This document shows, in pieces, positions 8,723 through 17,529 of a stretch of 53,495 bases of DNA. The stretch lies in contig NZ_AUGC01000017.1 of the NCBI RefSeq assembly GCF_000426825.1, positions 1 to 53,495 of the forward strand. The letters are read 5' to 3'. Made by a program: the position numbers and the translations under genes. A model generated the notes under the pieces. The model made no database searches, was not told where the DNA came from, and saw only the letters and a program-made list of their open reading frames with translations. Source of the DNA: Thermonema rossianum DSM 10300. Its GTDB lineage: Bacteria > Bacteroidota > Bacteroidia > Cytophagales > Thermonemataceae. The stretch's first letter is position 1. Each line of letters begins with the position of its first letter.

Positions 8723-10375
8723 ATGATAAAGCGCATCTTCGATAAAGACTATCCCTACCATTGGCTGATTTTGATGCTGTCGGGGATGGTCTTTTTCTTT
8801 CCTTTTCTGGGAAAAGTGCATCTCTTCGACTGGGATGAGATCAACTTTGCCGAGTCGGCACGTGAAATGCTCGTGACGGGCAACTATACACGCGTGCAAA
8901 TCAACTTTGAGCCTTTTTGGGAAAAACCGCCTTTTTTCTTCTGGCTGCAGGCGCTTAGCATGAAGCTTTTTGGGGTGAATGAATGGGCAGCCCGCTTTCC
9001 CAATGCCGTCTTTGGGGTAATTACACTGCTTACTTTCTATTTTATAGGAAAGCGCCATTACGATGGGCGCTTTGGTTTCATTTGGGGGTTGTGTTACTTG
9101 GGTTCTTTTTTGCCGCATTTTTATTTTAAATCTGCCATCATCGACCCCGTGTTCAATTACTTTATATTCATGGGAGTGTATGGCTTGGCACGTGCTGTAG
9201 CAGCTTACAAGACGCCCTTCGCTTTGAAATGGGCAACGCTGGCCGGTGCAGCTACCGGCATGGCTATTTTAACCAAAGGACCGGTGGGCTTGTTGATGGT
9301 GGGCTTGAGTTTTTTGGTTTTCGGGGCTTGGTATGGCTTTCGTAAGGTAGCACGCCCGGTAGATGTACTTGCGTTTGCATTCGCTGCTTTTGTGACTTCT
9401 TTTGCTTGGTATGGCCTGGAACTCATTCAACATGGCACCTGGTTTGTTGAGGAGTTTATCCGTTACCACATTCGCTTGCTGACCACACCGGATGCCGGCC
9501 ACGAGCAGCCTTTCTTTTATCATTTTGTAGTGGTGTTTTTGGGTTGCTTCCCCATGTCTGTGCTGGCATTGCCCGCCTTTGGCAAACAGGAGCAGCGCCC
9601 CGACCCCCTGCACCTGCGCCGTTGGATGTTGGCACTCTTCTGGGTGGTAATGATTGTATTCACTCTGGTGAAAACCAAAATCGTGCATTATTCATCGCTG
9701 TCTTATTTCCCGCTTTCCTTTTTGGCTGCCTATGTAGTGTACTGGCACATGGAAGAGCAAAAGCCTTTGCCGCTGTATGTGCGCCGCTTGTTATTGATTG
9801 TGGCTACCGTTTTTGGTTTGTTGCTTACGGCCCTTCCTTTGTTTGCCTATTTCAAAGAGTCGTTCTACCACTTTATTAAAGACCCCTTCGCGGTGGCTTG
9901 CTTGCAAACAGAGGTACATTGGGGCGGTTGGGAATTCCTGATGGGCTTGATTTATGTAGTACTGGCTTCGGTAGGCATCTATTGGATATGGCAGCACCGC
10001 CTGCGTGCCGGTTTGTTGTGGCTTTGCTATGCCACGGCCGTCTGTCTGATGGGCTATCTGGTAGTGATAGTGCCCAAGATAGAAGCCTATTCGCAAAGAC
10101 CGGCCATTGAGTTCTACGAAAGCCTGCAGGGAAAAGATGTGTATGTGCGTCCGGTAGGCTTTAAGAGCTACGCTCATTACTTCTATGCCCGTGTGCAGCC
10201 ACAAGCCAACCCCAAAAGTAAAGACGAAGCGTGGTTGTTGCAGGGCGACATAGACAAGCCCGCCTACTTTGTGGTGAAAGCCAACCAAAAAGACCGCATG
10301 GCACCTTATGCCGACGTGAAGCTGATAGGCGAAAAAGGTGGCTTTGCTTTCTTCGTTCGAGAACCCAAAAAATAA
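8723..10375 (+). CDS. ArnT/PMT-like membrane glycosyltransferase
   Basis: A 550-residue multi-pass membrane protein. The ATG at 8723, four bases after the upstream stop, gives Met-Ile-Lys-Arg and then the first membrane helix. The first periplasmic loop has Phe-Asp-Trp-Asp-Glu-Ile-Asn-Phe-Ala-Glu-Ser-Ala-Arg-Glu, the acidic catalytic-loop signature of the GT-C ArnT/dolichyl-phosphate-mannosyltransferase superfamily. It continues with Glu-Lys-Pro-Pro-Phe-Phe-Phe-Trp. About ten to twelve hydrophobic helices follow, then a soluble C-terminal domain of about 80 residues. These enzymes move a sugar from polyprenyl phosphate to lipid A, protein or another envelope acceptor. The acceptor here is not predictable. 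It is co-transcribed with the upstream GT2 and probably with pyrD. Confidence 0.87.
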   Translation: MIKRIFDKDYPYHWLILMLSGMVFFFPFLGKVHLFDWDEINFAESAREMLVTGNYTRVQINFEPFWEKPPFFFWLQALSMKLFGVNEWAARFPNAVFGVITLLTFYFIGKRHYDGRFGFIWGLCYLGSFLPHFYFKSAIIDPVFNYFIFMGVYGLARAVAAYKTPFALKWATLAGAATGMAILTKGPVGLLMVGLSFLVFGAWYGFRKVARPVDVLAFAFAAFVTSFAWYGLELIQHGTWFVEEFIRYHIRLLTTPDAGHEQPFFYHFVVVFLGCFPMSVLALPAFGKQEQRPDPLHLRRWMLALFWVVMIVFTLVKTKIVHYSSLSYFPLSFLAAYVVYWHMEEQKPLPLYVRRLLLIVATVFGLLLTALPLFAYFKESFYHFIKDPFAVACLQTEVHWGGWEFLMGLIYVVLASVGIYWIWQHRLRAGLLWLCYATAVCLMGYLVVIVPKIEAYSQRPAIEFYESLQGKDVYVRPVGFKSYAHYFYARVQPQANPKSKDEAWLLQGDIDKPAYFVVKANQKDRMAPYADVKLIGEKGGFAFFVREPKK

Positions 10376-10384
10376 AATTGAGGG

Positions 10385-11419
10385 ATGTATTCACTGATTC
10401 GCCGTTTGCTTTTTTTATTGCCTGCCGAGCAGGCACATCTTTTTACCTTTTCCTGCTTGCGCGTGCTCATGCGCCTGCCTTTTGTCAAAGCTTTGTGCAA
10501 AAGGCTTTTCGTAGTAGAAGACCCGCGCCTGGAACGCGAGTATTGGGGTATTCGCTTCCGTAACCCCATAGGGTTGGCGGCAGGCTTCGATAAAAACGCC
10601 CTGTTGATAGATGCGTGGGAATATTTCGGCTTTGGTTTTGTGGAAATAGGGACTGTGACGCCCCGTCCACAGGCAGGCAATCCCCGCCCCCGCTTGTTTC
10701 GCCTTATTCAGGACCGCGCCATCATCAACCGGATGGGCTTCAACAACGATGGGGTGGATGCCATCGTGGAGCGTTTGAAAAAACGCAAATCGAACATTGT
10801 GATAGGCGGCAACATAGGCAAAAACAAAACCACCCCCAATGAGCGTGCCGTAGAAGACTACGTGATTTGCTTCGAAAAACTGTTCGAATATGTGGATTAT
10901 TTTGTGGTGAATGTGAGTTCGCCCAATACGCCCAACCTAAGGGCACTGCAGGAAAAAGAGCCGCTAAAGCAACTGCTGGAAGAGCTGCAGCGTCGCAATA
11001 TGGCTAAGCCGCAGCCCAAGCCTATTTTATTGAAAATAGCCCCCGATTTGAGCGAAGAGCAATTGAAAGATGTTATTGAAATAGTAAAGCATACCGGCAT
11101 TGCCGGCATTATTGCCACCAACACTACTATTGGCAGGGACGGACTGCGTACCCCCCCGGAAAAAGTGGCAGCCATAGGCGCCGGTGGGCTTAGTGGTGCC
11201 CCCTTGCGCGCGCGTTCGGAAGAAATATTACAGCTGTTGCGCAAATATGCGGGCGACGATTTCCCCATTGTTTCGGTAGGCGGCTTGATGACGCCCGGTG
11301 ACGTGTGCCGCCGCTTGAGTGCCGGTGCCGACCTGGTGCAGCTTTATACCGGCTTTGTGTATGCCGGGCCTGCTTTGGTGAAGCGCAGTCTCGAACAGCT
11401 GTTGCATGAAGAAAGTTGA
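10385..11419 (+). CDS. pyrD: Dihydroorotate dehydrogenase (quinone), class 2
   Basis: A 344-residue enzyme that oxidises dihydroorotate to orotate, the fourth step of pyrimidine synthesis, passing electrons to membrane quinone through FMN. Class 2 is shown by the N-terminal membrane-associating extension (residues 1-50), [11 protein letters not shown], and the catalytic serine segment Asn-Val-Ser-Ser-Pro-Asn-Thr-Pro (about 176-183). C-terminal FMN-phosphate loops read Gly-Ala-Gly-Gly-Leu-Ser and Ser-Val-Gly-Gly-Leu. Length matches the family. It starts nine bases after the ArnT-like gene, so it sits at the end of a glycosylation operon, an unusual neighbour for a pyrimidine gene. Confidence 0.96.
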   Translation: MYSLIRRLLFLLPAEQAHLFTFSCLRVLMRLPFVKALCKRLFVVEDPRLEREYWGIRFRNPIGLAAGFDKNALLIDAWEYFGFGFVEIGTVTPRPQAGNPRPRLFRLIQDRAIINRMGFNNDGVDAIVERLKKRKSNIVIGGNIGKNKTTPNERAVEDYVICFEKLFEYVDYFVVNVSSPNTPNLRALQEKEPLKQLLEELQRRNMAKPQPKPILLKIAPDLSEEQLKDVIEIVKHTGIAGIIATNTTIGRDGLRTPPEKVAAIGAGGLSGAPLRARSEEILQLLRKYAGDDFPIVSVGGLMTPGDVCRRLSAGADLVQLYTGFVYAGPALVKRSLEQLLHEES

Positions 11420-11469
11420 AATGATTTCGTTAAATTAGCTTTTGCAAAACATGCCTGCTTGTTGACATT

Positions 11470-14133
11470 ATGACCAAAAACATACCTAAGAATACACCCA
11501 AAAACGAACCTATACGCAGAGCCAAAAAACGAATAGGGCTGCTGAAAGACAGACGCTTGCAGCTGGTGCTGGGCTTTGCTTTGTTTTTTATGGCTTTTTA
11601 CCTGCTTTTGGCTTTCACTTCTTATTTGTTTACAGCCAAAGCCGACCAAAGCGTGGTGGAAGCCATCGACAGCACCGGCGTAATTGAAGCCGGCGACGAA
11701 GTGGAAAACTGGCTGGGTATTTATGGGGCCTTGCTGTCTTATCGTTTCATCTTTCGTTGGATGGGCTTAGGCGCTTTCTTTATTGTGCCTTTGCTGGTAC
11801 ACACAGCCGTGGACCTTATTTTCCGGGTGCGTTTGTTTGCTTTTAAGCGCACCTTCTTGCTTTTTCTCTTTTTGGCTTTTTGGCTTAGTTACACGCTCGG
11901 TTATTTGGCTGTGACACTGCCCGGTGGCAACTACTTTACACTGATTGCCGGCGGTGTGGGCTACGAGCTGGCACGATGGACCCACGCCCTCATTGGCTGG
12001 GGCACTCCCTTGTGGCTGGCATTTTGCTTCATTGTCTTTGCCATTTACTTCTGGAACATCACAGCCGTGGATTGGAAGCAGTGGCGTGCGTTCAAGCGTA
12101 TGGCCGCTCACGGCATGGAAGCCGTTTCATCGAAGAAGCATCCGGTACCGCCCGCAACGCCTTCGTTGGATACCGCAGAGGAAGAAAGCGATGAATATGA
12201 AGAAGACGAGGAGGAAAAAGGCGAAGAAGTGAGCCGTTTGCTTTATGAAGACGAAAAGAAAATAGAAGAAGAAGTTGAAAAGATGGGCATGAAGCTGGTT
12301 CGTATCGGCGAGGAGGAGGAAGAGCAACAGCACAGCGAAGCTACTAAGAAAGCATCCAAACCTGTTGCTGCGGATACAGAAGAAGAGGAGGAGGCAGGAG
12401 AGAAAGAAGAAGCATCTACCATTACTTTTTCACTTGAAGAAGAAGAAGAAAAACAAAGCGGCAAAGAGAAACAACCATCAAAAGATGCGCCCCTTACGGT
12501 AGAGGTGGTCAATACTACGGACTTGCCCCCTGTGTCGGCGGTTGTGGACGAGGACGAGGAAGACGAGGACGAAGAAGACATTTTGGACAATTCGACGCCC
12601 GGGAGCCTAAGTACGACCTACGATCCGCGGTTGGAGTTGTCGCGCTATCAAATGCCGCCCACTTCCTTGCTCGACGATGCACCCGCCGAAAGTGTGCAGG
12701 TGACGCGCGAAGAGCTGGAAGCCAATAAGGATAAAATCGTAGAAACACTGGGGCATTATGGCATTGGCATTGAGTCCATCAAAGCGACCATAGGCCCTAC
12801 GGTTACTCTGTATGAGCTGGTGCCCAAAGCAGGGGTGCGTATTTCCAAAATCAAAAACCTTGAAGACGACATTGCACTGAGCTTGTCTGCTTTGGGGATT
12901 CGCATCATTGCGCCCATCCCCGGTAAGGGCACCATTGGCATTGAGGTGCCAAACAAAAAACGCGAATTGGTTGCTTTGCGCCCTATCTTGGAGAGTGAAC
13001 AGTTTCGCAATACGAAATATGCCTTGCCTATTGCTTTTGGCAAGACTGTAACCAACGAGATTTTCATGGTAGATCTTGCCAAGATGCCACACCTGCTCAT
13101 TGCAGGGGCTACCGGGCAAGGTAAATCCGTCGGTTTGAATGTGATTTTGGCTTCCTTGCTTTATAAAAAGCACCCTGCCGAGTTGAAGTTTGTGCTGGTT
13201 GATCCCAAAAAGGTGGAACTCACTCTTTATAATAAAATAGAGCGTCATTTTCTTGCCAAGCTGCCCGATGAAGAGGAAGCCATCATTACCGATACTTCCA
13301 AGGTAATCAATACACTGAACTCGTTGTGTATTGAAATGGATACGCGCTACGACCTGTTGAAAAAAGCAGGTTGCCGTAACATTAAAGAATACAACAAGAA
13401 GTTTCTGGAGCGGCGGCTTAATCCTGAGAAAGGGCACCGCTTCATGCCTTATATCGTGTTGATTATTGACGAGCTGGCCGATTTGATGATGACCGCCGGC
13501 AAAGAGGTAGAGCAGCCCATAGCACGCCTTGCACAGCTGGCGCGCGCCATAGGCATCCACTTGGTGGTGGCTACCCAACGCCCCTCGGTCAATGTTATTA
13601 CAGGTATCATTAAAGCCAACTTCCCGGCACGTCTTTCATTCCGCGTAACATCCAAAGTGGACTCGCGCACCATTCTGGATACCGGTGGTGCCGAACAGTT
13701 GATTGGTATGGGCGACATGCTGTTTTCTACAGGCGCCGACCTGGTGCGGGTACAATGCGCCTTCATCGACACGCATGAAGTGGAAGCCGTCTGCGATTTC
13801 ATTGGCGAGCAGCCGGGCTACGCTTCGGCCTATCTGCTGCCCGAATATGTAGGCGAAGCGGGCGAAAATGAAGCCGGCGCCGTGGATTTGTCTGACCGCG
13901 ATGCCCTCTTTGAAGAAGCAGCCCGCATTGTGGTCATGCATCAACAAGGCAGTACTTCGCTTTTGCAACGCCGCTTAAAAATAGGTTACAACCGGGCAGG
14001 GCGTATCATCGACCAACTTGAACAAGCCGGCATCGTAGGACCCTTCGAGGGCAGCAAGGCACGTGAGGTACTTATACCCGATGAGTATGCTTTGGAACAG
14101 TTATTGAATGAACTAAACAACAAACATGGTTAA
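11470..14133 (+). CDS. ftsK: FtsK/SpoIIIE DNA translocase
   Basis: An 887-residue septal DNA pump that clears and dimer-resolves the chromosome terminus during division. About four membrane helices lie in residues 30-205. A long, very acidic linker (about 230-385, rich in Glu and Asp with a few Pro) comes next, followed by the alpha/beta motor with Walker A Gly-Ala-Thr-Gly-Gln-Gly-Lys-Ser (about 547-554) and Walker B Ile-Ile-Asp-Glu-Leu-Ala-Asp. A C-terminal winged-helix gamma domain (from about 815) would read polar KOPS-like sites. A possible promoter lies upstream (TTG 11416-11418, TAGCTTTT 11436-11443, 17-base spacing). The following LolA-like gene is a typical Bacteroidota neighbour. Confidence 0.96.
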   Translation: MTKNIPKNTPKNEPIRRAKKRIGLLKDRRLQLVLGFALFFMAFYLLLAFTSYLFTAKADQSVVEAIDSTGVIEAGDEVENWLGIYGALLSYRFIFRWMGLGAFFIVPLLVHTAVDLIFRVRLFAFKRTFLLFLFLAFWLSYTLGYLAVTLPGGNYFTLIAGGVGYELARWTHALIGWGTPLWLAFCFIVFAIYFWNITAVDWKQWRAFKRMAAHGMEAVSSKKHPVPPATPSLDTAEEESDEYEEDEEEKGEEVSRLLYEDEKKIEEEVEKMGMKLVRIGEEEEEQQHSEATKKASKPVAADTEEEEEAGEKEEASTITFSLEEEEEKQSGKEKQPSKDAPLTVEVVNTTDLPPVSAVVDEDEEDEDEEDILDNSTPGSLSTTYDPRLELSRYQMPPTSLLDDAPAESVQVTREELEANKDKIVETLGHYGIGIESIKATIGPTVTLYELVPKAGVRISKIKNLEDDIALSLSALGIRIIAPIPGKGTIGIEVPNKKRELVALRPILESEQFRNTKYALPIAFGKTVTNEIFMVDLAKMPHLLIAGATGQGKSVGLNVILASLLYKKHPAELKFVLVDPKKVELTLYNKIERHFLAKLPDEEEAIITDTSKVINTLNSLCIEMDTRYDLLKKAGCRNIKEYNKKFLERRLNPEKGHRFMPYIVLIIDELADLMMTAGKEVEQPIARLAQLARAIGIHLVVATQRPSVNVITGIIKANFPARLSFRVTSKVDSRTILDTGGAEQLIGMGDMLFSTGADLVRVQCAFIDTHEVEAVCDFIGEQPGYASAYLLPEYVGEAGENEAGAVDLSDRDALFEEAARIVVMHQQGSTSLLQRRLKIGYNRAGRIIDQLEQAGIVGPFEGSKAREVLIPDEYALEQLLNELNNKHG

Positions 14134-14160
14134 CCTTTAAAATAAGTGAAAGAAAAAGTG

Positions 14161-14817
14161 ATGAACATGATGAAAAAAAGCCTATTCCTGTGTCTTGCCT
14201 TTGTGATAGCTTGGAGCAGCTATGCACAAACCGCTTACGAGCAAAAAGCCGCAGAGATTTTGCAAAAGGTAGAGGAAAAATACAAGAACGTAGAAGCCCT
14301 GCGGGCTTACTTTACCTACGAGATGCGCAACCCGGTGCACAATGTATATGAAAAAACTGAAGGCGTTTTTGTGATGAAAGGCGATAAGTACCGCCTGATA
14401 CTGCCCGAGCAGGAAGTCATCAACAACGGAACCACGCTGTGGACTTATCTGAAAGAGACCAACGAGGTGAATATCTCGGACTATGAGCCCGACGAATCGG
14501 AAATTACACCGGATAAAATCTTTACACTTTACAAACGCGACTACAAATACATTTGGGTGGAGCGCATAGCCGAGCGTGGCAAAATATACAATGTCATTGA
14601 CCTGCAGCCCATCGACAGAAACAAAAATCATTTCAAAATTCGCCTGGTCATCAATGAGGCTACTCATTCCATCAAAAGCTTCGAGATATTTGAAAAGAAC
14701 CAAAACCGTTATAAATACACCTTCACGCGCTTGGAGTTCAATGTAGCAGTAGATGACAAATACTTCACCTTCAACCCTGCCGACTACCCGGGGGTAGAAG
14801 TAGTTGACTTGCGCTGA
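14161..14817 (+). CDS. LolA-like outer-membrane lipoprotein carrier protein
   Basis: A 218-residue exported protein. The ATG at 14161 is preferred; ATGs at 14167 and 14170 are nearly as good, and a GTG at 14146 would add a charged leader. The signal peptide ends at Ser-Tyr-Ala-Gln. The mature part follows the LolA pattern: an early Leu-Arg-Ala-Tyr-Phe-Thr-Tyr segment, Gly-Val-Phe-Val-Met-Lys-Gly-Asp-Lys-Tyr-Arg-Leu, Trp-Thr-Tyr, and a C-terminal Asp-Asp-Lys-Tyr-Phe-Thr-Phe-Asn-Pro. It would shuttle lipoproteins across the periplasm. It lies 27 bases after ftsK and is probably co-transcribed. Other LolA-fold proteins exist, so the exact cargo is inferred. Confidence 0.85.
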   Translation: MNMMKKSLFLCLAFVIAWSSYAQTAYEQKAAEILQKVEEKYKNVEALRAYFTYEMRNPVHNVYEKTEGVFVMKGDKYRLILPEQEVINNGTTLWTYLKETNEVNISDYEPDESEITPDKIFTLYKRDYKYIWVERIAERGKIYNVIDLQPIDRNKNHFKIRLVINEATHSIKSFEIFEKNQNRYKYTFTRLEFNVAVDDKYFTFNPADYPGVEVVDLR

Positions 14818-14842
14818 TATGCTTGGCTATACCGCATGGCCG

Positions 14843-14875
14843 AAAAGACCTTGGTGAAAGCCAAGGTCTTTTTTT
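14843..14875 (+). terminator. Rho-independent terminator after ftsK-lolA
   Basis: A perfect 12-bp stem (14843-14854 with 14861-14872), six-base loop TGAAAG, and a run of T through 14875. Confidence 0.85.
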
Positions 14876-14905
14876 GTATCATTCGGGCAGCCTTTCTTAT
14901 CTTTA
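14873..14905 (+). promoter_or_regulatory. Putative promoter of fabD
   Basis: TTTG at 14873-14876 and TATCTTTA at 14898-14905 are spaced 21 bases apart and match the Bacteroidota pattern at all but the last -7 base. The -33 box overlaps the T-run of the preceding terminator. The fabD ATG is 24 bases further on. Confidence 0.5.
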
Positions 14906-14928
14906 CCCATTGTTAAATACTAAAATAA

Positions 14929-15837
14929 ATGGAAAAAATGAAAAAAGCATACGTATTTCCCGGACAAGGCGCACAGTTTCCCGGTATGGGCAAAGAACTC
15001 TATGAAAGCAATGCCGAAGCCAAAGAGCTTTTCGAAAAAGCCAATGATATTTTGGGCTTTCGTATTACCGATATTATGTTTGAAGGTACCGAAGAACAGC
15101 TCAAACAGACCAATGTAACGCAACCGGCTATTTTTATTCATTCAGTGGTGATGGCACGCTTGCTGCCCGATTTTCGCCCCGATATGGTAGCCGGGCATTC
15201 CTTAGGTGAGTTTTCTGCCTTAGTGGCAGCAGGGGCGCTTGCCTTTGAAGACGGGCTGCGCTTGGTGGCCAAGCGGGCCGAAGCCATGCAAAAAGCCTGT
15301 GAGCAGCAGCCTTCTACTATGGCAGCCATCTTAGGCTTGGAGGATGCCGTGGTAGAAAAAATATGCGAGGAAGTGAGTGCCGAAGGCGATGCTTTTTTGG
15401 TGGTGCCTGCCAACTATAACTGCCCCGGACAGCTGGTTATTTCCGGTACGGTAGAGGGGGTCAATCGTGCTTGCGAGCGCTTGAAAGAAGCCGGTGCCAA
15501 ACGTGCTTTGGTCTTGCAAGTGGGTGGCGCTTTCCACTCGCCGCTTATGGAGCCCGCACGCCAAGAGTTGCAGGCTGCCATTGAAGAAACGCCTTTTAAG
15601 ACCCCTGTTTGCCCTGTTTATCAAAATGTAAATGCAGAGCCTGCCACCGAGGTAGAAACCATCAAAAAAAATCTGATTGCACAGCTCACAGCCCCCGTGC
15701 GCTGGACACAAAGCGTGCAAAACATGCATCGTGACGGGGCTACGCACTTTGTGGAGTGCGGACCGGGTAAGGTGTTGCAAGGACTGGTGAAAAAAATAGT
15801 GCAGGAGGTGCAGACAGAAAGTGCAGTTATTGCATAA
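14929..15837 (+). CDS. fabD: Malonyl-CoA:ACP transacylase
   Basis: A 302-residue enzyme that loads malonate from CoA onto acyl carrier protein for fatty acid elongation. The family start Tyr-Val-Phe-Pro-Gly-Gln-Gly-Ala-Gln is present. The nucleophile elbow is Gly-His-Ser91-Leu-Gly-Glu, and the catalytic His lies in Gly-Gly-Ala-Phe-His-Ser-Pro-Leu-Met (about 203). The Gln in the first motif and Arg near 116 complete the expected site. Two ATGs (14929, 14938) are possible; the first is used. It has its own promoter and is followed by the small YtxH gene. Length is normal. Confidence 0.96.
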   Translation: MEKMKKAYVFPGQGAQFPGMGKELYESNAEAKELFEKANDILGFRITDIMFEGTEEQLKQTNVTQPAIFIHSVVMARLLPDFRPDMVAGHSLGEFSALVAAGALAFEDGLRLVAKRAEAMQKACEQQPSTMAAILGLEDAVVEKICEEVSAEGDAFLVVPANYNCPGQLVISGTVEGVNRACERLKEAGAKRALVLQVGGAFHSPLMEPARQELQAAIEETPFKTPVCPVYQNVNAEPATEVETIKKNLIAQLTAPVRWTQSVQNMHRDGATHFVECGPGKVLQGLVKKIVQEVQTESAVIA

Positions 15838-15893
15838 TTTTTGCGGATACAAAGAGTGGTAAAACCTCGATAGACTCTTAAAACACAATAACT

Positions 15894-16112
15894 ATGAGTA
15901 AAACAACTTCTCTTCTTGTATCTTTTTTGGCAGGAGCAACTGTCGGCTTTATGGCAGGTATTCTGGTTGCGCCTTACAGTGGTTCCGAAACCCGTCGCCG
16001 CTTGAAAAACAAAGCCAAGGATTTGCAATATGATTTGCAGGAGCAGGTAAACCAACTGTCTCATAAAGTGACGGAGCTGGCTGAAAAATATACACCTGCC
16101 TCGAAAAAATAA
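15894..16112 (+). CDS. YtxH domain protein
   Basis: A 72-residue protein with one N-terminal glycine-rich membrane helix (Phe-Leu-Ala-Gly-Ala-Thr-Val-Gly-Phe-Met-Ala-Gly) followed by Val-Ala-Pro-Tyr-Ser-Gly-Ser-Glu-Thr-Arg-Arg-Arg-Leu. This is the hallmark of the YtxH (gas-vesicle-like) family: leucine-pro-x-x-G-x-x-T-R-like turn, then an amphipathic helix likely to form a coiled coil. Members are small membrane-anchored proteins, often stress-linked; their role is not defined. It lies 56 bases after fabD and ends at a clear terminator. Confidence 0.85.
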   Translation: MSKTTSLLVSFLAGATVGFMAGILVAPYSGSETRRRLKNKAKDLQYDLQEQVNQLSHKVTELAEKYTPASKK

Positions 16113-16138
16113 TGGCCGGCCAGTAACGTGACTTTTGC

Positions 16139-16175
16139 AAAAGCAAACCATCATCCACCGGTGGTTTGCTTTTTT
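16139..16175 (+). terminator. Rho-independent terminator after YtxH gene
   Basis: A perfect 12-bp stem (16139-16150 with 16162-16173), 11-base loop, and a T-run continuing to 16175. The 140 bases between it and the next gene are AT-rich, with no feature I can name. Confidence 0.82.
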
Positions 16176-16317
16176 GTTTATTGGGTATTTCCGGATATCT
16201 GTTTATAAAAAAGCCAAATAAAATTGTAATTTTCCTATATTCTTTGCCATCTTTGTACTAAATTCGCACCTTTGAAAACCCCTGCTGCGTAAGCAGTTTG
16301 TTTAAAAGGTATTTCCT

Positions 16318-17529
16318 ATGAAAATCGGTTTGATACGAGAAGGAAAAACACCCCCGGATAAGCGTGTTGTTTTATTGCCGGAGCAATGCCTGCTTTTGCA
16401 AGAGCGTTATCCGGAGGTTCAAATATATGTAGAAAAAAGTCAGGTGCGCTGTGTGCCTGATGCAGACTATGAAAAAGCCGGCTTGCCGGTCGTGGACGAC
16501 ATCAGCGTGGCAGACTTGCTTTTAGGTGTGAAGGAAGTGCCCGTCGATGCCCTGATTCCGGAGAAAACCTATATGTTTTTCTCGCATACCATCAAAAAAC
16601 AGCCTTACAACCGCAAGCTGCTACAAACCATTTTGCAAAAAAATATTACACTGATTGACTTCGAATGCCTGACAGATGAAGCCGGCAACCGCCTGATTGC
16701 CTTCGGGCGCTTTGCCGGCATCGTGGGGGCTTACAATGCCTTGTGGACCTATGGCAAACGTTTTGGTGCTTACGAACTGAAGCGAGCTTATACCTGCAAA
16801 GATTACGAAGAATTGAAAAAGGAGCTGAAAAAGGTAAAGCTGCCTGCCAATTACAAAATAGCCCTCACCGGGCGCGGACGTGTGGGCAATGGAGCGGCGG
16901 AAGTGTTGGATGCGGCAGGTATTCGAAAAGTGAGCCCGCAAGAGTTCGTAGGGCAAACCTTTGAAGAGCCCGTTTATGCCCAGCTGGCATCCCGGGATTA
17001 TTACGCACCCAACGAAGGTGTTTATTTCGATGAGCAGGAGTTCTATTCTCATCCGGAACGTTTTCATAGCGACTTTTTGAAGTATGCCCTTACTGCCGAT
17101 ATGCTGATTACCGGCCATTTCTGGAATCCACGCTCCGAGCCCCTCTTTACGGTCGATGACATGCAGTCTCCGGCATTCAAGATAAAAATTATTGCCGATA
17201 TCACTTGCGACATTCGTGGCTCTGTGCCTTCTACCATCCGGGCAACAACCATCGAATCGCCGGTGTATGACTTTGACCCCTTCACAGGCAAAGAGCGGGC
17301 ACCATTCAGCAATGAGCGTTTTGTGACGGTCATGGCTGTGGATAATCTACCTTGTGAGTTGCCTTTAGATGCGTCCCGTTCTTTTGGCAGGCAGTTTATA
17401 GAAAATGTTTTCCCCCACTTTATGAACGGAGACAAGGAGGAGGTACTTGCGCGGGCTACCATTGCCAAAGATGGCAAGCTGACACCCCGCTATTCATATT
17501 TACAGGATTACGTAGAAGGAAAGAGCTGA
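16318..17529 (+). CDS. Saccharopine dehydrogenase (LYS1)-like NAD(P)-dependent oxidoreductase
   Basis: A 403-residue protein of the alanine dehydrogenase/transhydrogenase N-terminal superfamily. The start Lys-Ile-Gly-Leu-Ile-Arg-Glu-Gly-Lys-Thr-Pro-Pro-Asp-Lys-Arg-Val matches the substrate-binding Arg/Lys segment of LYS1-type saccharopine dehydrogenase. A Rossmann loop reads Gly-Arg-Gly-Arg-Val-Gly-Asn-Gly (about 183-190). The late motif Asp-Ile-Thr-Cys-Asp-Ile-Arg-Gly-Ser is also typical. Bacteroidota usually make lysine by the diaminopimelate route, so the substrate may not be saccharopine. The methyltransferase gene overlaps its stop by one base, so the two are translationally coupled. Confidence 0.8.
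   Translation: MKIGLIREGKTPPDKRVVLLPEQCLLLQERYPEVQIYVEKSQVRCVPDADYEKAGLPVVDDISVADLLLGVKEVPVDALIPEKTYMFFSHTIKKQPYNRKLLQTILQKNITLIDFECLTDEAGNRLIAFGRFAGIVGAYNALWTYGKRFGAYELKRAYTCKDYEELKKELKKVKLPANYKIALTGRGRVGNGAAEVLDAAGIRKVSPQEFVGQTFEEPVYAQLASRDYYAPNEGVYFDEQEFYSHPERFHSDFLKYALTADMLITGHFWNPRSEPLFTVDDMQSPAFKIKIIADITCDIRGSVPSTIRATTIESPVYDFDPFTGKERAPFSNERFVTVMAVDNLPCELPLDASRSFGRQFIENVFPHFMNGDKEEVLARATIAKDGKLTPRYSYLQDYVEGKS

Noticed and set aside
16113-16317. Possible small RNA gene in the gap before the LYS1-like gene
   Set aside because: Apart from the terminator hairpin at its start, the gap shows only AT-rich sequence and no conserved structure I can recognise.
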